A program made the translations under genes and the position numbers. Below the pieces are notes generated by a model, which worked only from the letters and a program-made list of their open reading frames with translations, had not been told where the DNA came from and did not search any database. From Aurantiacibacter sediminis (GTDB lineage: Bacteria > Pseudomonadota > Alphaproteobacteria > Sphingomonadales > Sphingomonadaceae): a stretch of 64,000 bases of DNA. Of the stretch, positions 44,460 through 52,706 are shown one piece after another. The DNA lies in assembly GCF_016019885.1 (NCBI RefSeq), contig NZ_JAEANY010000002.1:434001-498000 (forward strand). The letters run 5' to 3'. Each line of letters opens with the position of its first letter. Within the stretch, counting starts at the first letter, position 1.

Positions 44460-45972
44460 GAACTGCAAGGCGGGCGAAGACGCCGATAGCGAGCCGCTCG
44501 CGCTGATCACCGAGACCGCGCATGGCCCGCGCATCGATGCGGCCAATGCCGCTGGCCGTGCTGCCGGAGCAGCCAAGGGCATGATGCTGGCCGATGCGCG
44601 CACGCTGTGCCCCGCCATCGCCGTGCGGCCGAGCGATCCGGCGGGCGATCTCGCTTTCCTTGAACGGCTCGCCATCTGGGCGCAGCGCTGGGGCCCGTGG
44701 AGCGCGATGGACGCGCCCGATGGCCTGCTGGTGGATGTGAGCGCGGTGGCGCATCTGTTCGGCGGAGAGCGCCGCCTGCTCGCCGATGTGGAAGCGCGTT
44801 GCAGCGCGCGCGGCCTCTCGGTCAGCGCGGCTATCGCGCCCACGGCAGGCGCGGCCTGGGCGCTGGCGCATTTCGCCGCATCGGGCGCGGTCCTTGGGCC
44901 GGAGGAGGACATCGCCGCGCGCCTTGCGGACTTGCCAGTGGCCGCGCTCCGCCTCGACAATGACGTCCTGCTGGTGCTGCGGCGGCTGGGGCTGAAGCGG
45001 CTCGGCGATCTGACCAGCGTGGGCGAGGGCCGGGGAGACGAGCAGCGCGGGCGCGATGCGCTGCACCGCCGCTTCCGCAATCGCAAGTCGCCTGCCGCCA
45101 ATCCGCTCATCCGCATGGACCAGCTGGCCGGCCGCGTGCCCGAACCGCTGCTGCCCGTCGTCCCGCTTACCGCCGCGCTGGTGCAGCGCCGCCTGCTCGA
45201 ACCGATCCGCCACCGCGACCTGCTCGATACGGTGGTGCGCGACCTTGCCGAAGACATGGCGCGCGAACTGGAAGGGCGGGGCGAGGGTGCGCGCCGCCTC
45301 CAGCTGGGCATGTGGCGCGTCGATGGTGAAGTGGTGGTGCGCGAGTTGGAGATGGCTGCTGCCACTCGCGATCCGGCGCATATCCTGCGCCTGTTCACCG
45401 CCCGGCTCGACGATGTGGATGCAGGCTTCGGGATCGAGATGGTGCGTCTGCGCGCCAGCTGGGCAGAGCCGCTGGGCCTCGACCAGACCGATCTGGAAGC
45501 CGCGGCAGAGGCGCATGGCACATCGCTTGCCGCCTGCATGGACCGGTTGACCGTGCGGCTCGGCAAAGGCGCGGTGCAGCGCCCGGTGCTGAAGGCGAGC
45601 CACATTCCCGAACGCGCGCAGGGCTGGCAGCCGCCGCTGGAAGCAGAACCCGCCACGCAGGGCCAGCTCGCTTTCCACACCCGCCCCATCAAGCTGCTCG
45701 AACCGGCAGAGGGTATCGCCGTGCTCTATGCCAGCCCCGATGGCTATCCCCAGCGCTTTCGCTGGCGTGGCGAGGTCTTCGAAGTAGCGCGAGTGGAGGG
45801 GCCGGAACGCATCGCACCCGAATGGTGGCGCGAGAAAGGCACAGCCCGCCTGCGCGACTACTACCGGATCGAGGATGCGAAAGGCCGCCGATACTGGCTC
45901 TACCGCCTCGGCCTGATCGGCGACGGAAGAGGCGGCGCGCCCGAATGGTTCGTGCAGGGCCTGTTTGCGTGA
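44347..45972 (+). CDS. imuB: ImuB, catalytically inactive Y-family polymerase-like protein
   Basis: 541 residues. The fold follows Y-family polymerases: MAIWASELALDRW in place of the catalytic N-terminal DxD strand, GMMLADARTLCPAI, DAPDGLLVDVSAVAHLFGGE, and a helix-hairpin region RLGLKRLGDL. The catalytic acidic triad is absent, as expected for ImuB, which acts as a hub between the clamp, ImuA and DnaE2. QGQLAF near residue 438 is a candidate sliding-clamp motif of the QxxLxF form. The C-terminal RYWLYRLGL is typical. It is coupled to imuA by overlap. Confidence 0.92.
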   Translation: MNTASSPQSVSNLPAAPPRRIMAIWASELALDRWRHSENCKAGEDADSEPLALITETAHGPRIDAANAAGRAAGAAKGMMLADARTLCPAIAVRPSDPAGDLAFLERLAIWAQRWGPWSAMDAPDGLLVDVSAVAHLFGGERRLLADVEARCSARGLSVSAAIAPTAGAAWALAHFAASGAVLGPEEDIAARLADLPVAALRLDNDVLLVLRRLGLKRLGDLTSVGEGRGDEQRGRDALHRRFRNRKSPAANPLIRMDQLAGRVPEPLLPVVPLTAALVQRRLLEPIRHRDLLDTVVRDLAEDMARELEGRGEGARRLQLGMWRVDGEVVVRELEMAAATRDPAHILRLFTARLDDVDAGFGIEMVRLRASWAEPLGLDQTDLEAAAEAHGTSLAACMDRLTVRLGKGAVQRPVLKASHIPERAQGWQPPLEAEPATQGQLAFHTRPIKLLEPAEGIAVLYASPDGYPQRFRWRGEVFEVARVEGPERIAPEWWREKGTARLRDYYRIEDAKGRRYWLYRLGLIGDGRGGAPEWFVQGLFA

Positions 45973-46164
45973 GTTAGTTGAAAGGGGTGTGACAGGTGTG
46001 ACAGTGTCCAAGCGAAGAAAAACCGGCATACAAACTGCCTGTCCTATCCCTTTGTAAAAATGGCGAAAGGGCGGATCGAATCGCATGCGATTGAACAATC
46101 ATGCCGATCACTCTGTAGGAAAGAAGCGCTTGACGATTTGCATGCGCTCAAGCAGCCAAGAAGC

Positions 46165-47340
46165 ATGGACTTGAAGAGCTTGGACATAGCGAAATTACTG
46201 TTGCCGATTGCGCTTATCGCGGCTCCGGCCAGCGCGCAGCATGACCCTGAGGATTATCGCGCAGACGCCGAGCAGGTGATCCAGTTGATCGAGCAGAACT
46301 ACGCCTATCGGGACCGCTTTCCCGATGCGCAAATCCCGATAAATGCCACCCTGCGGGCAGAGGCAGATAGCGTGGACGACAGCGCCGACTTGCTCGCCTT
46401 TACCGAACGCATGCTGCTCCTGCTGCGAGATCACCACGCCATCACCGGAAGCTCATTCTCGGATAGCTGGGCGCTTGTTCCAAGCTACACCGATCTCTGG
46501 ATCATTTATCGGGATGGCGTCTATCTGGTCGATGCGGTGCGCGGCGGCTCGCCGGCAGACCGCGCAGGAATCACCGCCGGCATGCGCCTGACACACATCG
46601 GAAACATGCCTGTCGATCAGGCGGTAGCTGCATTCTGGGCCGATCTGGGGGAGGGCCCAAATGTTCATCGCGAAAGCCAGGCCTTTGCGGCGCGGGTGCT
46701 GGCTGCGGGGCGGCGAGACCGCGAGCGCCGTCTGTCATTTGCCTCCGATGCGGGCGCATTAAGCGTCGACCTTCCCAGCATGTATGACGAACCGCGAGCC
46801 GCCAGCGGACCGATCACTGTCTCGCGCGATGACGATACGCTGCTCATCCGCTTCAACGATTCGCTTGGTGACGAGGCAACCATCCAGGCTTTCGACAGCG
46901 CCATGGCCGATGCTGACGATGCTCAGCACGTGGTGCTGGACCTGACCGACACGCCAAGCGGCGGGAATACGACAGTCGCGCGCGGGATCATGGGCTGGTT
47001 TGTCGATGAGCCTTCTCCATACCAGATCCATGAACATCCTGCAGAGGAACTGCGCACCGGCATTGCACGGCGCTGGACCGAATTTGTGATGCCACGCGAC
47101 GGCATGTATTTCGCAGGCGATGTAACCGTCCGTGTCGGCCGCTGGACCGGCAGTATGGGAGAAGGCCTTGCCATCGGCATGCAGGCGCAGGGTGCGTCGC
47201 TGGAAGGCGGGCCGATGGCGGGCCTGTTGGGCGCGATCTACGATTTGCGCACGGACCGAACCGGCCTGTTGTTCAAGCTGCCTGCAGAGCGGCTCTATGC
47301 CGTGGACGGTACGCCGCGTGAGGATGTGTCCGTACCATAG
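46165..47340 (+). CDS. Secreted S41-like (C-terminal processing) peptidase with a PDZ domain
   Basis: The start at 46165 is chosen because it opens on a signal peptide (LLLPIALIAAPASAQ, cut after ASA); upstream codons in frame are not coding-like. 391 residues. A helical N-terminal domain is followed by a PDZ-like segment (AVRGGSPADRAGITAGMRL) and a C-terminal tail-specific-protease fold, where GRWTGSMGEGLAIGM holds the likely nucleophile Ser. The general-base Lys of S41 enzymes is not evident, so activity is uncertain. Periplasmic location. It lies between imuB and the convergent TerC gene; no shared regulation is apparent. Confidence 0.75.
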   Translation: MDLKSLDIAKLLLPIALIAAPASAQHDPEDYRADAEQVIQLIEQNYAYRDRFPDAQIPINATLRAEADSVDDSADLLAFTERMLLLLRDHHAITGSSFSDSWALVPSYTDLWIIYRDGVYLVDAVRGGSPADRAGITAGMRLTHIGNMPVDQAVAAFWADLGEGPNVHRESQAFAARVLAAGRRDRERRLSFASDAGALSVDLPSMYDEPRAASGPITVSRDDDTLLIRFNDSLGDEATIQAFDSAMADADDAQHVVLDLTDTPSGGNTTVARGIMGWFVDEPSPYQIHEHPAEELRTGIARRWTEFVMPRDGMYFAGDVTVRVGRWTGSMGEGLAIGMQAQGASLEGGPMAGLLGAIYDLRTDRTGLLFKLPAERLYAVDGTPREDVSVP

Positions 47341-47352
47341 GCCGAAACGGCG

Positions 47353-48162
47353 CTATGCCGCAGCCTCCGCCGCCAGCTTCGCGCGCTTGTTGCGCTGGAC
47401 GATGTTAAGGATTTCCACCCCGACAGAGAAACCCATGGCGGCGTAGATATATCCCTTGGGCACGTGGAAGCCGAAGCCATCGGCGATCAACACAAGGCCA
47501 ATCATCACCAGGAAGGCGAGGGCCAGCATCACCAGTGTCGGGTTCTTCTCGATGAAGCGCGCGAGCGGATCGGCGGCGACCATCATCACGCCAACGGTGA
47601 TGACGACGGCGGCAACCATGATCGGGATTTCGTCCGTCATGCCCACGGCGGTGAGGATCGAGTCGACCGAGAACACGAGGTCGATCGCCACGATCTGCGC
47701 AATCACCGTACCGAATGTCGCCGTGGCGGCGGTTTTCATGTCCGGCGTCTTGTCCATGATGTCACCGGAATTGTCGCTCGGCTCCATCGAATGGTGGATT
47801 TCCTTGGTCGCCTTCCACAGCAGGAAGAGGCCGCCCACCAGCAGGATTAGATCGCGGCCGGAAAAGGCGGTTTCAAAACTTGCCTTATTCGTCCCTTCTA
47901 CGGGCGGACCGGTGATCCCCAGGTCGAAGAGCGGTTCCTGCAAAGTCACGATCCAACCGATCAGCATAAGCATGCCGATCCGCATGATGAGCGCCAGCGA
48001 AAGGCCGATGCGCCGCGCGCGCTGCTGCTGGTGCTCTGGCAGCTTGTTGGAAAGGATCGCGATGAAAATAAGGTTGTCGACGCCAAGGACAACTTCGAGT
48101 GCGATAAGGGTGAGCAGGGCCAGCCATGCGGCGGGATCGGTAAGGAGCGCCATGATATCCAT
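47353..48162 (-). CDS. TerC family membrane protein
   Basis: 269 residues with about seven helices. EVVLGVDNLIFIAIL in the first half and VAIDLVFSVDSILTAVG in the second are the two acidic motifs of TerC. RARRIGLSLALIMRIGML follows the first. TerC proteins export manganese or support metalation of secreted enzymes. A soluble loop (around MEPSDNSGDIMD) separates the halves. Its end is 12 bases from the S41-like gene (convergent). Confidence 0.93.
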   Translation of the reverse strand: MDIMALLTDPAAWLALLTLIALEVVLGVDNLIFIAILSNKLPEHQQQRARRIGLSLALIMRIGMLMLIGWIVTLQEPLFDLGITGPPVEGTNKASFETAFSGRDLILLVGGLFLLWKATKEIHHSMEPSDNSGDIMDKTPDMKTAATATFGTVIAQIVAIDLVFSVDSILTAVGMTDEIPIMVAAVVITVGVMMVAADPLARFIEKNPTLVMLALAFLVMIGLVLIADGFGFHVPKGYIYAAMGFSVGVEILNIVQRNKRAKLAAEAAA

Positions 48163-48214
48163 GCAACCGCAATGTCAGAGCGCGAAGCTTCGTTCCAGCT
48201 TCACATGCAGGCCA

Positions 48215-48628
48215 TCAACAAAATAGCTTGGGTTTTGCGCTCTTGTCAGGCGTTCCGCCTTCGATTGCCGAGGACGCGATATTGGGGTCTGCGCTGTGCA
48301 CCAGTCGCGGTCCGGAGGGTGCCTCTTCGATCGTCTTTTCGAGCATTTTGGGCGGGATGGGCGCTTCGAATTGCACGCCGCACATGCCGGGTTTCGACCA
48401 GCTGATGAAACCATACGCCTCGCCATAAGGCCAATCGAGGATCACTGCGCAGCCTTTTCCCGGTGGCTTTTCGGCCGTGATGCGCGCGCCGTGCTCCGAA
48501 ATGTCAAACAGGCGGCCTGGCACGTTGCCGCTGGGATTAACGAGGACAACCATGCAATCTACACGGGTGCGGGGGCTGGCGCGGCGTTCTGCAATGGGTT
48601 TCGATGTCTCGCGCGCAAACAGCTTCAT
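48215..48628 (-). CDS. PilZ-domain protein
   Basis: 137 residues. RRASPRTRVDC supplies the RxxxR-type c-di-GMP loop, and FDISEHGARI the D/NxSxxG motif, so nucleotide binding is expected. WSKPGMCGVQFEAPI completes the beta-barrel. The C-terminal 40 residues are disordered with a final Cys. It lies upstream of terC on the same strand with about 50 bases between. The target is unknown. Confidence 0.88.
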   Translation of the reverse strand: MKLFARETSKPIAERRASPRTRVDCMVVLVNPSGNVPGRLFDISEHGARITAEKPPGKGCAVILDWPYGEAYGFISWSKPGMCGVQFEAPIPPKMLEKTIEEAPSGPRLVHSADPNIASSAIEGGTPDKSAKPKLFC

Positions 48629-48750
48629 GGCATGTCCCGTTGTTGTGTTTGAGTCATGCGATGCGCCGCTCTGGTTAAGGCGGGCTTAAGAGACAGGGTA
48701 AGGGTGAAATTAAGCAAAGTGGTGTGGCGACAAAATACGCAGCGAAAACA

Positions 48751-48781
48751 AAAAGGCGCGCCTCCGGAGAGACGCGCCTTT
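48751..48781 (-). terminator. Intrinsic terminator of the carbonic anhydrase gene
   Basis: AAAGGCGCG and CGCGCCTTT form a nine-base stem over a 12-base loop. Read on the minus strand it is followed by T-rich sequence, 35 bases after the carbonic anhydrase stop. Confidence 0.8.
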
Positions 48782-48815
48782 CGTGATCGCAGTGGACGCG
48801 AACTTTTGTCGGGAA

Positions 48816-49547
48816 TTACTCGGGAGCAACGACCAGGCGATTGCCCTGCGGCTGCACCGAACGCGCGCTCGGCCCGAGTGATGCGTACATCGCTTCGATC
48901 TGCTCGGCGCTTGCCGTCATGGTCTGCTCGGCGACATGCCAGTTCACACCTTCGCTGCACGGCGGCGTGGTGAGCGAGCCCATATAGCGGAAGACGCCTA
49001 GATCATCGGGCACCATGTCATTGACATCGAAGCTGACATCCATGCCATTGTGAACGTCATTATCGCCCAGATGCGGCATAATGGCGCTGAGAGCCGGGTT
49101 TGCATCACCCTCTTCGAACATCACGCCCAGAACGCCAAGGCGACCATCTTCGGTGGCGTGGACAAAGTGCGCGACCAGCGGGTGACGCTCACCATCCATG
49201 GCGTGCTCTGCAGGGGTGTGGAAGTGGACCTGGATCAAATTGAACTCGGTACCGCCTGAAGTCATTCCCATGCCCATCGGAAAATCGACCTGCACCTTTT
49301 CTTCGCCCAGAGCCATGGTGCCGGTGGTGCTGCCGAAATTAGTGCTCAGGGCGACATCGCCGCGCGCATTGGGCGTGCCAAGATCAATCGGCGACTGGTT
49401 GAGGCCAGCATCGCACAGCGCATAATCGTTGCTGATCAGCGACCAGCGCTCATCAGTGACGCCATCGCCGAAATTCCAGTCCTTTTCCTGCGCCATGGCA
49501 GGGGTGGCCATCAGGGCGGCTACGGCGGTGTAAGCAAGAAGTTTCAT
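48816..49547 (-). CDS. Alpha-type carbonic anhydrase, periplasmic
   Basis: The start ATG at 49547 has GGAG ahead and opens MKLLAYTAVAALMATPAMAQ, a signal peptide cut after AMA. 243 residues. NQSPIDL, the zinc-binding QVHFHTPAEH, VAHFVHATEDG and YMGSLTTPPCSEGVNW are the hallmark alpha-class motifs. It interconverts CO2 and bicarbonate in the periplasm. A terminator follows. It is divergent from the LexA-controlled radical SAM gene, with 229 bases between. Confidence 0.95.
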   Translation of the reverse strand: MKLLAYTAVAALMATPAMAQEKDWNFGDGVTDERWSLISNDYALCDAGLNQSPIDLGTPNARGDVALSTNFGSTTGTMALGEEKVQVDFPMGMGMTSGGTEFNLIQVHFHTPAEHAMDGERHPLVAHFVHATEDGRLGVLGVMFEEGDANPALSAIMPHLGDNDVHNGMDVSFDVNDMVPDDLGVFRYMGSLTTPPCSEGVNWHVAEQTMTASAEQIEAMYASLGPSARSVQPQGNRLVVAPE

Positions 49548-49741
49548 CAAAGTCTCCAACTTTTGTCGCGAGGGCGATTGCCCTCGGTCGATTCGGGCGG
49601 CTGCCCTGTTCAGCTGCGTCCGACATCACGAGCATGGCTCGCCAGAGGGGCCCGGTACGCGCGCACCGCCTTCGCGATGGCTTGTCCAAATAATTCGGGT
49701 GGCGGGTATTGGTTCCGGTGCCGGTTAGAATGCGAAAAGAC

Positions 49742-49774
49742 TTGGCGAATCCAGCGCAAGAACATATAAGGAAC
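49742..49774 (+). promoter_or_regulatory. LexA-controlled promoter of the radical SAM-UdgX-dnaE2 run
   Basis: TTGGCG, 17 bases and TATAAG (49765-49770). GAAC-N7-GAAC at 49760-49774 covers the -10. The start codon begins only seven bases after the -10, so the mRNA is probably leaderless. The rest of 49548-49741 shows no gene. Confidence 0.85.
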
Positions 49775-49776
49775 AA

Positions 49777-51018
49777 ATGCCTGCGCTCGACACCATTCAG
49801 AAACTTGGAATACTCGCCGATGCGGCGAAGTATGATGCGTCCTGCGCGTCTTCGGGCACGGCGAAACGCAATTCCAAAGGCGGGAAAGGCGTCGGCTCGA
49901 CAGAGGGGATGGGCATTTGCCACGCTTATGCGCCCGATGGCCGCTGCATCTCGCTTCTGAAGATCTTGCTGACCAATCACTGCATCTTCGATTGCCACTA
50001 CTGCGTGAACCGCAAGAGCTCGAACGTGCGCCGCGCGCGCTTCACTCCGCGCGAAGTCGCGGACCTGACGATCACTTTCTATCGCCGCAATTATATCGAG
50101 GGGCTGTTCCTCTCCTCCGGCATCATCAAGAGCTCCAATCACACGATGGAGGAGATGGTCGAATGCGCGCGCATCCTGCGCGATGAATACGACTTTCGCG
50201 GCTACATCCATCTGAAAACTATCCCTGAGGCGGACCCGCAACTGGTGCACCAGGCGGGGCTTTATGCAGACCGTGTCTCGATCAATGTCGAACTGCCCAC
50301 CGATACCGGTCTCACGCGCCTCGCGCCTGATAAGGACAGCCGCCAGATCGAAGGCGCGATGGGCGGGGTGAAGATGGCGATCCGCCAAGCGAAGGATGAG
50401 AAGAAGCGCTTCAAGCATGCGCCGCGCTTTGCTCCGGGTGGCCAGTCGACGCAGATGATCGTCGGCGCCGATACCGCGACCGATAGCGATATCGTGGGCA
50501 AGGCGAGCAGGCTGTATGACAGTTTCAAGCTGCGCCGCGTTTATTACAGCGCCTTCTCACCCATTCCCGATGCCAGCGCGGTTCTACCGCTCAAACGCCC
50601 GCCGCTGATGCGCGAGCACCGGCTTTACCAGTCGGACTGGCTGATGCGCTTTTATGGCTTTGCACCGAAAGAGGTGATGCAGGCGACCGAGGCGGATGGG
50701 AATCTGCCACTCGATATCGATCCGAAACTCGCCTGGGCGCTCAAATTCCGCGACAGTTTCCCGGTCGATGTGAATCGTGCCTCGAAAGAGCAATTGTTGC
50801 GTGTGCCGGGGCTGGGAACGCGCGCCGTCGGGCAGATATTGGCGTCACGACGTCACCGCACGCTGCGGCTTGACGATGTGGCTAAGCTCACCGTTTCGAT
50901 CACCAAGGTGCGGCCCTTCATCTGCACGGTGGACTGGCGCCCGCTCACCCTGACCGACCGCGCTGACTTGCGCAGCCTCCTTGCGCCGAAGCAGGAGCAG
51001 TTGGAGCTGTTCGGATGA
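49777..51018 (+). CDS. Putative DNA modification/repair radical SAM protein (UDG-linked)
   Basis: 413 residues. Cys69, Cys73 and Cys76 (CIFDCHYC) bind the 4Fe-4S cluster; a GMGICHAYAPDGRC segment with further cysteines precedes it. The barrel continues with EGLFLSSGIIKSS and a C-terminal helix-hairpin-helix (LLRVPGLGTRAVGQILASRR) that could bind DNA. The family (TIGR03916 type) always travels with a DUF4130/UDG partner, which is exactly the next gene. The chemistry is unknown. Expression is under the LexA box upstream and the ATG needs no ribosome site if the message is leaderless. Confidence 0.92.
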   Translation: MPALDTIQKLGILADAAKYDASCASSGTAKRNSKGGKGVGSTEGMGICHAYAPDGRCISLLKILLTNHCIFDCHYCVNRKSSNVRRARFTPREVADLTITFYRRNYIEGLFLSSGIIKSSNHTMEEMVECARILRDEYDFRGYIHLKTIPEADPQLVHQAGLYADRVSINVELPTDTGLTRLAPDKDSRQIEGAMGGVKMAIRQAKDEKKRFKHAPRFAPGGQSTQMIVGADTATDSDIVGKASRLYDSFKLRRVYYSAFSPIPDASAVLPLKRPPLMREHRLYQSDWLMRFYGFAPKEVMQATEADGNLPLDIDPKLAWALKFRDSFPVDVNRASKEQLLRVPGLGTRAVGQILASRRHRTLRLDDVAKLTVSITKVRPFICTVDWRPLTLTDRADLRSLLAPKQEQLELFG

Positions 51019-51033
51019 TGGTGCGGCAAAATT

Positions 51034-51153
51034 CTCCCCTCCCGTTCACGGGAGGGGCCGGGGGTGGGCATGGGCCCGACAGGGCCCACCCCGCTGCGAC
51101 TAGCTCGCTTCGCTCGGCAAGTCTCACTGCCCCTCCCGCAGGCGGGAGGGGTG
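51034..51153. repeat. Composite palindromic repeat between the radical SAM and UdgX genes
   Basis: CCCTCCCGTTCACGGGAGGG opens the element and CCCCTCCCGCAGGCGGGAGG closes it. Between them lie GCCCACCCCGCTGCGACTAG and CAAGTCTC, the same core found in dnaE2 at 55366-55440 and, more diverged, at 22284-22445. Confidence 0.8.
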
Positions 51154-51157
51154 GAAA

Positions 51158-52606
51158 GTGACCGCGCTCCAGCACGTAAAGCTCGGCACCTATTACGTGG
51201 TCAACATGCTGAGCCACGATGACTTCGGCTTCTGGCGGGAGCGGGCGCGCAGCCTTGTTCAATGCGATGTGCCGCCAGACCGGGTCGCATGGGTGGAGCC
51301 GGGCGGTACCGGATCGCTCTTCTCACATGGCGAGCGGCGGATGCCTGTGCCTGAAGACCCGAACCGCATGGTGCGCGCGAGTAAGCGCTTCGTGAGTCTC
51401 GCCAAAACGGCAATCCACCACTCCGATCCGGAGCGTTTTGCGCTTCTCTATCGCCTGCTGTGGCGGCTCCAGTCCAATCCGCGGATGATGGAGGACAAGG
51501 CCGATCCCGATATCCGCCGGGTGGAGGAGCTGGACAAGGCGGTGCGGCGCGATGCACATAAGATGCACGCTTTCGTCCGCTTCCGGCTGGTGGAGGAGGG
51601 CGATGAGCCCGAAGCGGGAGAGCATTACGTCGCCTGGTTCGAACCCGATCATCACATATTGCGGCGCGAGGCGGGCTTCTTCGTGCGCCGCTTTGCTAAT
51701 ATGCGCTGGTCGATCCTGACCCCGCGTGGGAGCCTGCACTGGGACACCGAAACTTTGTGCGAAGGCCCTCCGGCGCAGAAATCGGACGCGCCGAGCGGCG
51801 ATCCGGCAGAGGATCTCTGGCGCAAATATTACGCCTCCATCTTCAATCCCGCGCGGCTCAAGATCGGCGCGATGCTGAAGGAAATGCCCAAGAAATACTG
51901 GAAGAACATGCCCGAAGCGGAGCTGATCCCCGAGCTGATCGCCGGGGCGCAGGGGCGTGAGGCATCCATGGTGGCGGAAGGCAAATCGGAATTTGCCGCG
52001 CGGCCCGATACGCTGGAGGCGATCGGCAAAGCGATTGCCGGATGCCGCAATTGCCCCATTGGCAGTCTCGAAAACCACGCAGTGATGGGCGAAGGGCCGC
52101 GCGATGCGCCTCTGATGATCGTCGGCGAGCAGCCGGGCGACAAGGAGGATATGGCCGGGCGTCCCTTCGTCGGGCCTGCAGGGCAAGTGCTGAACGAGCA
52201 TCTCGCCGCCGCCGGGATTATGCGCGAGAAGGCCTATCTCACCAATGCGGTAAAGCATTTCAAATATGTGCAGCGCGGCAAGCGCCGCATCCACCAGTCC
52301 CCCGCTGCAAAGGAAATCGACACCTGCCGCTGGTGGCAGGAGGCCGAGCGGGCCATCGTGAAGCCGAAGCTCGTGCTGGCGTTGGGCGCCTCTGCCGCGC
52401 GCAGCCTGCTTGGCAAGACGGTGAGCGTGAACAAAGTGCGCGGCACGCCGATCGCTCTTGAGGATGGTAGCGAGCTATGGGTGACAGTGCACCCGTCCTA
52501 TCTCCTGCGCCTCGATGGCGATGCGGCGGCCGAGCAGGAACGGCTGTTTGCAGCGGACCTTGCGGCGGTGCGGGAGCGGCTCGACCAAATGGCGGAGGCC
52601 CCCTGA
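51158..52606 (+). CDS. UdgX-type uracil-DNA-binding protein fused to an N-terminal DUF4130 domain
   Basis: 482 residues, GTG start. Residues 80-225 are DUF4130 (TIGR03915-like), with LLYRLLWRLQSNPRMM and HMFVRFR-type and FEPDHHILRREAGFFVRRF segments. Residues 275-482 are a family 4-type uracil-DNA glycosylase with iron-sulphur cysteines in CRNCPIG, IVGEQPGDKEDMAGRPFVGP, and the UdgX-specific loop GKRRIHQSP. His379 of that loop is the residue known in UdgX to form a covalent bond with DNA after uracil removal. VTVHPSYLLR ends the fold. It partners the radical SAM protein upstream and is followed by dnaE2. Confidence 0.94.
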   Translation: MTALQHVKLGTYYVVNMLSHDDFGFWRERARSLVQCDVPPDRVAWVEPGGTGSLFSHGERRMPVPEDPNRMVRASKRFVSLAKTAIHHSDPERFALLYRLLWRLQSNPRMMEDKADPDIRRVEELDKAVRRDAHKMHAFVRFRLVEEGDEPEAGEHYVAWFEPDHHILRREAGFFVRRFANMRWSILTPRGSLHWDTETLCEGPPAQKSDAPSGDPAEDLWRKYYASIFNPARLKIGAMLKEMPKKYWKNMPEAELIPELIAGAQGREASMVAEGKSEFAARPDTLEAIGKAIAGCRNCPIGSLENHAVMGEGPRDAPLMIVGEQPGDKEDMAGRPFVGPAGQVLNEHLAAAGIMREKAYLTNAVKHFKYVQRGKRRIHQSPAAKEIDTCRWWQEAERAIVKPKLVLALGASAARSLLGKTVSVNKVRGTPIALEDGSELWVTVHPSYLLRLDGDAAAEQERLFAADLAAVRERLDQMAEAP

Positions 52607-52610
52607 TCTG

Positions 52611-52695
52611 CTCACCCTGAGCCTGTCGAAGGGCGTTCTTCACTTCTCGCGTGGTGCCTGAAGAAAAGCAGTCCTTCGACAGGCTCGGACGAGCG
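52611..52695. repeat. Intergenic palindromic repeat, CTGTCGAAG family
   Basis: GAGCCTGTCGAAGGG at 52619-52633 and CCTTCGACAGGCTC at 52673-52686 are perfect arms with about 40 bases between. It fills the gap between udgX and dnaE2. Confidence 0.85.
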
Positions 52696-52706
52696 GGGTG
52701 TTTCCC

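Noticed and set aside
41736-46098. Several long minus-strand open frames opposite the SNF transporter, imuA and imuB
   Set aside because: They are shadows of well-supported genes; the hydrophobic and catalytic patterns all read on the plus strand.
47132-48405. Plus-strand open frames of up to 256 codons opposite terC
   Set aside because: TerC on the minus strand has its helices and acidic motifs intact; the opposite frames are Ser/Arg/Ile-rich complements.
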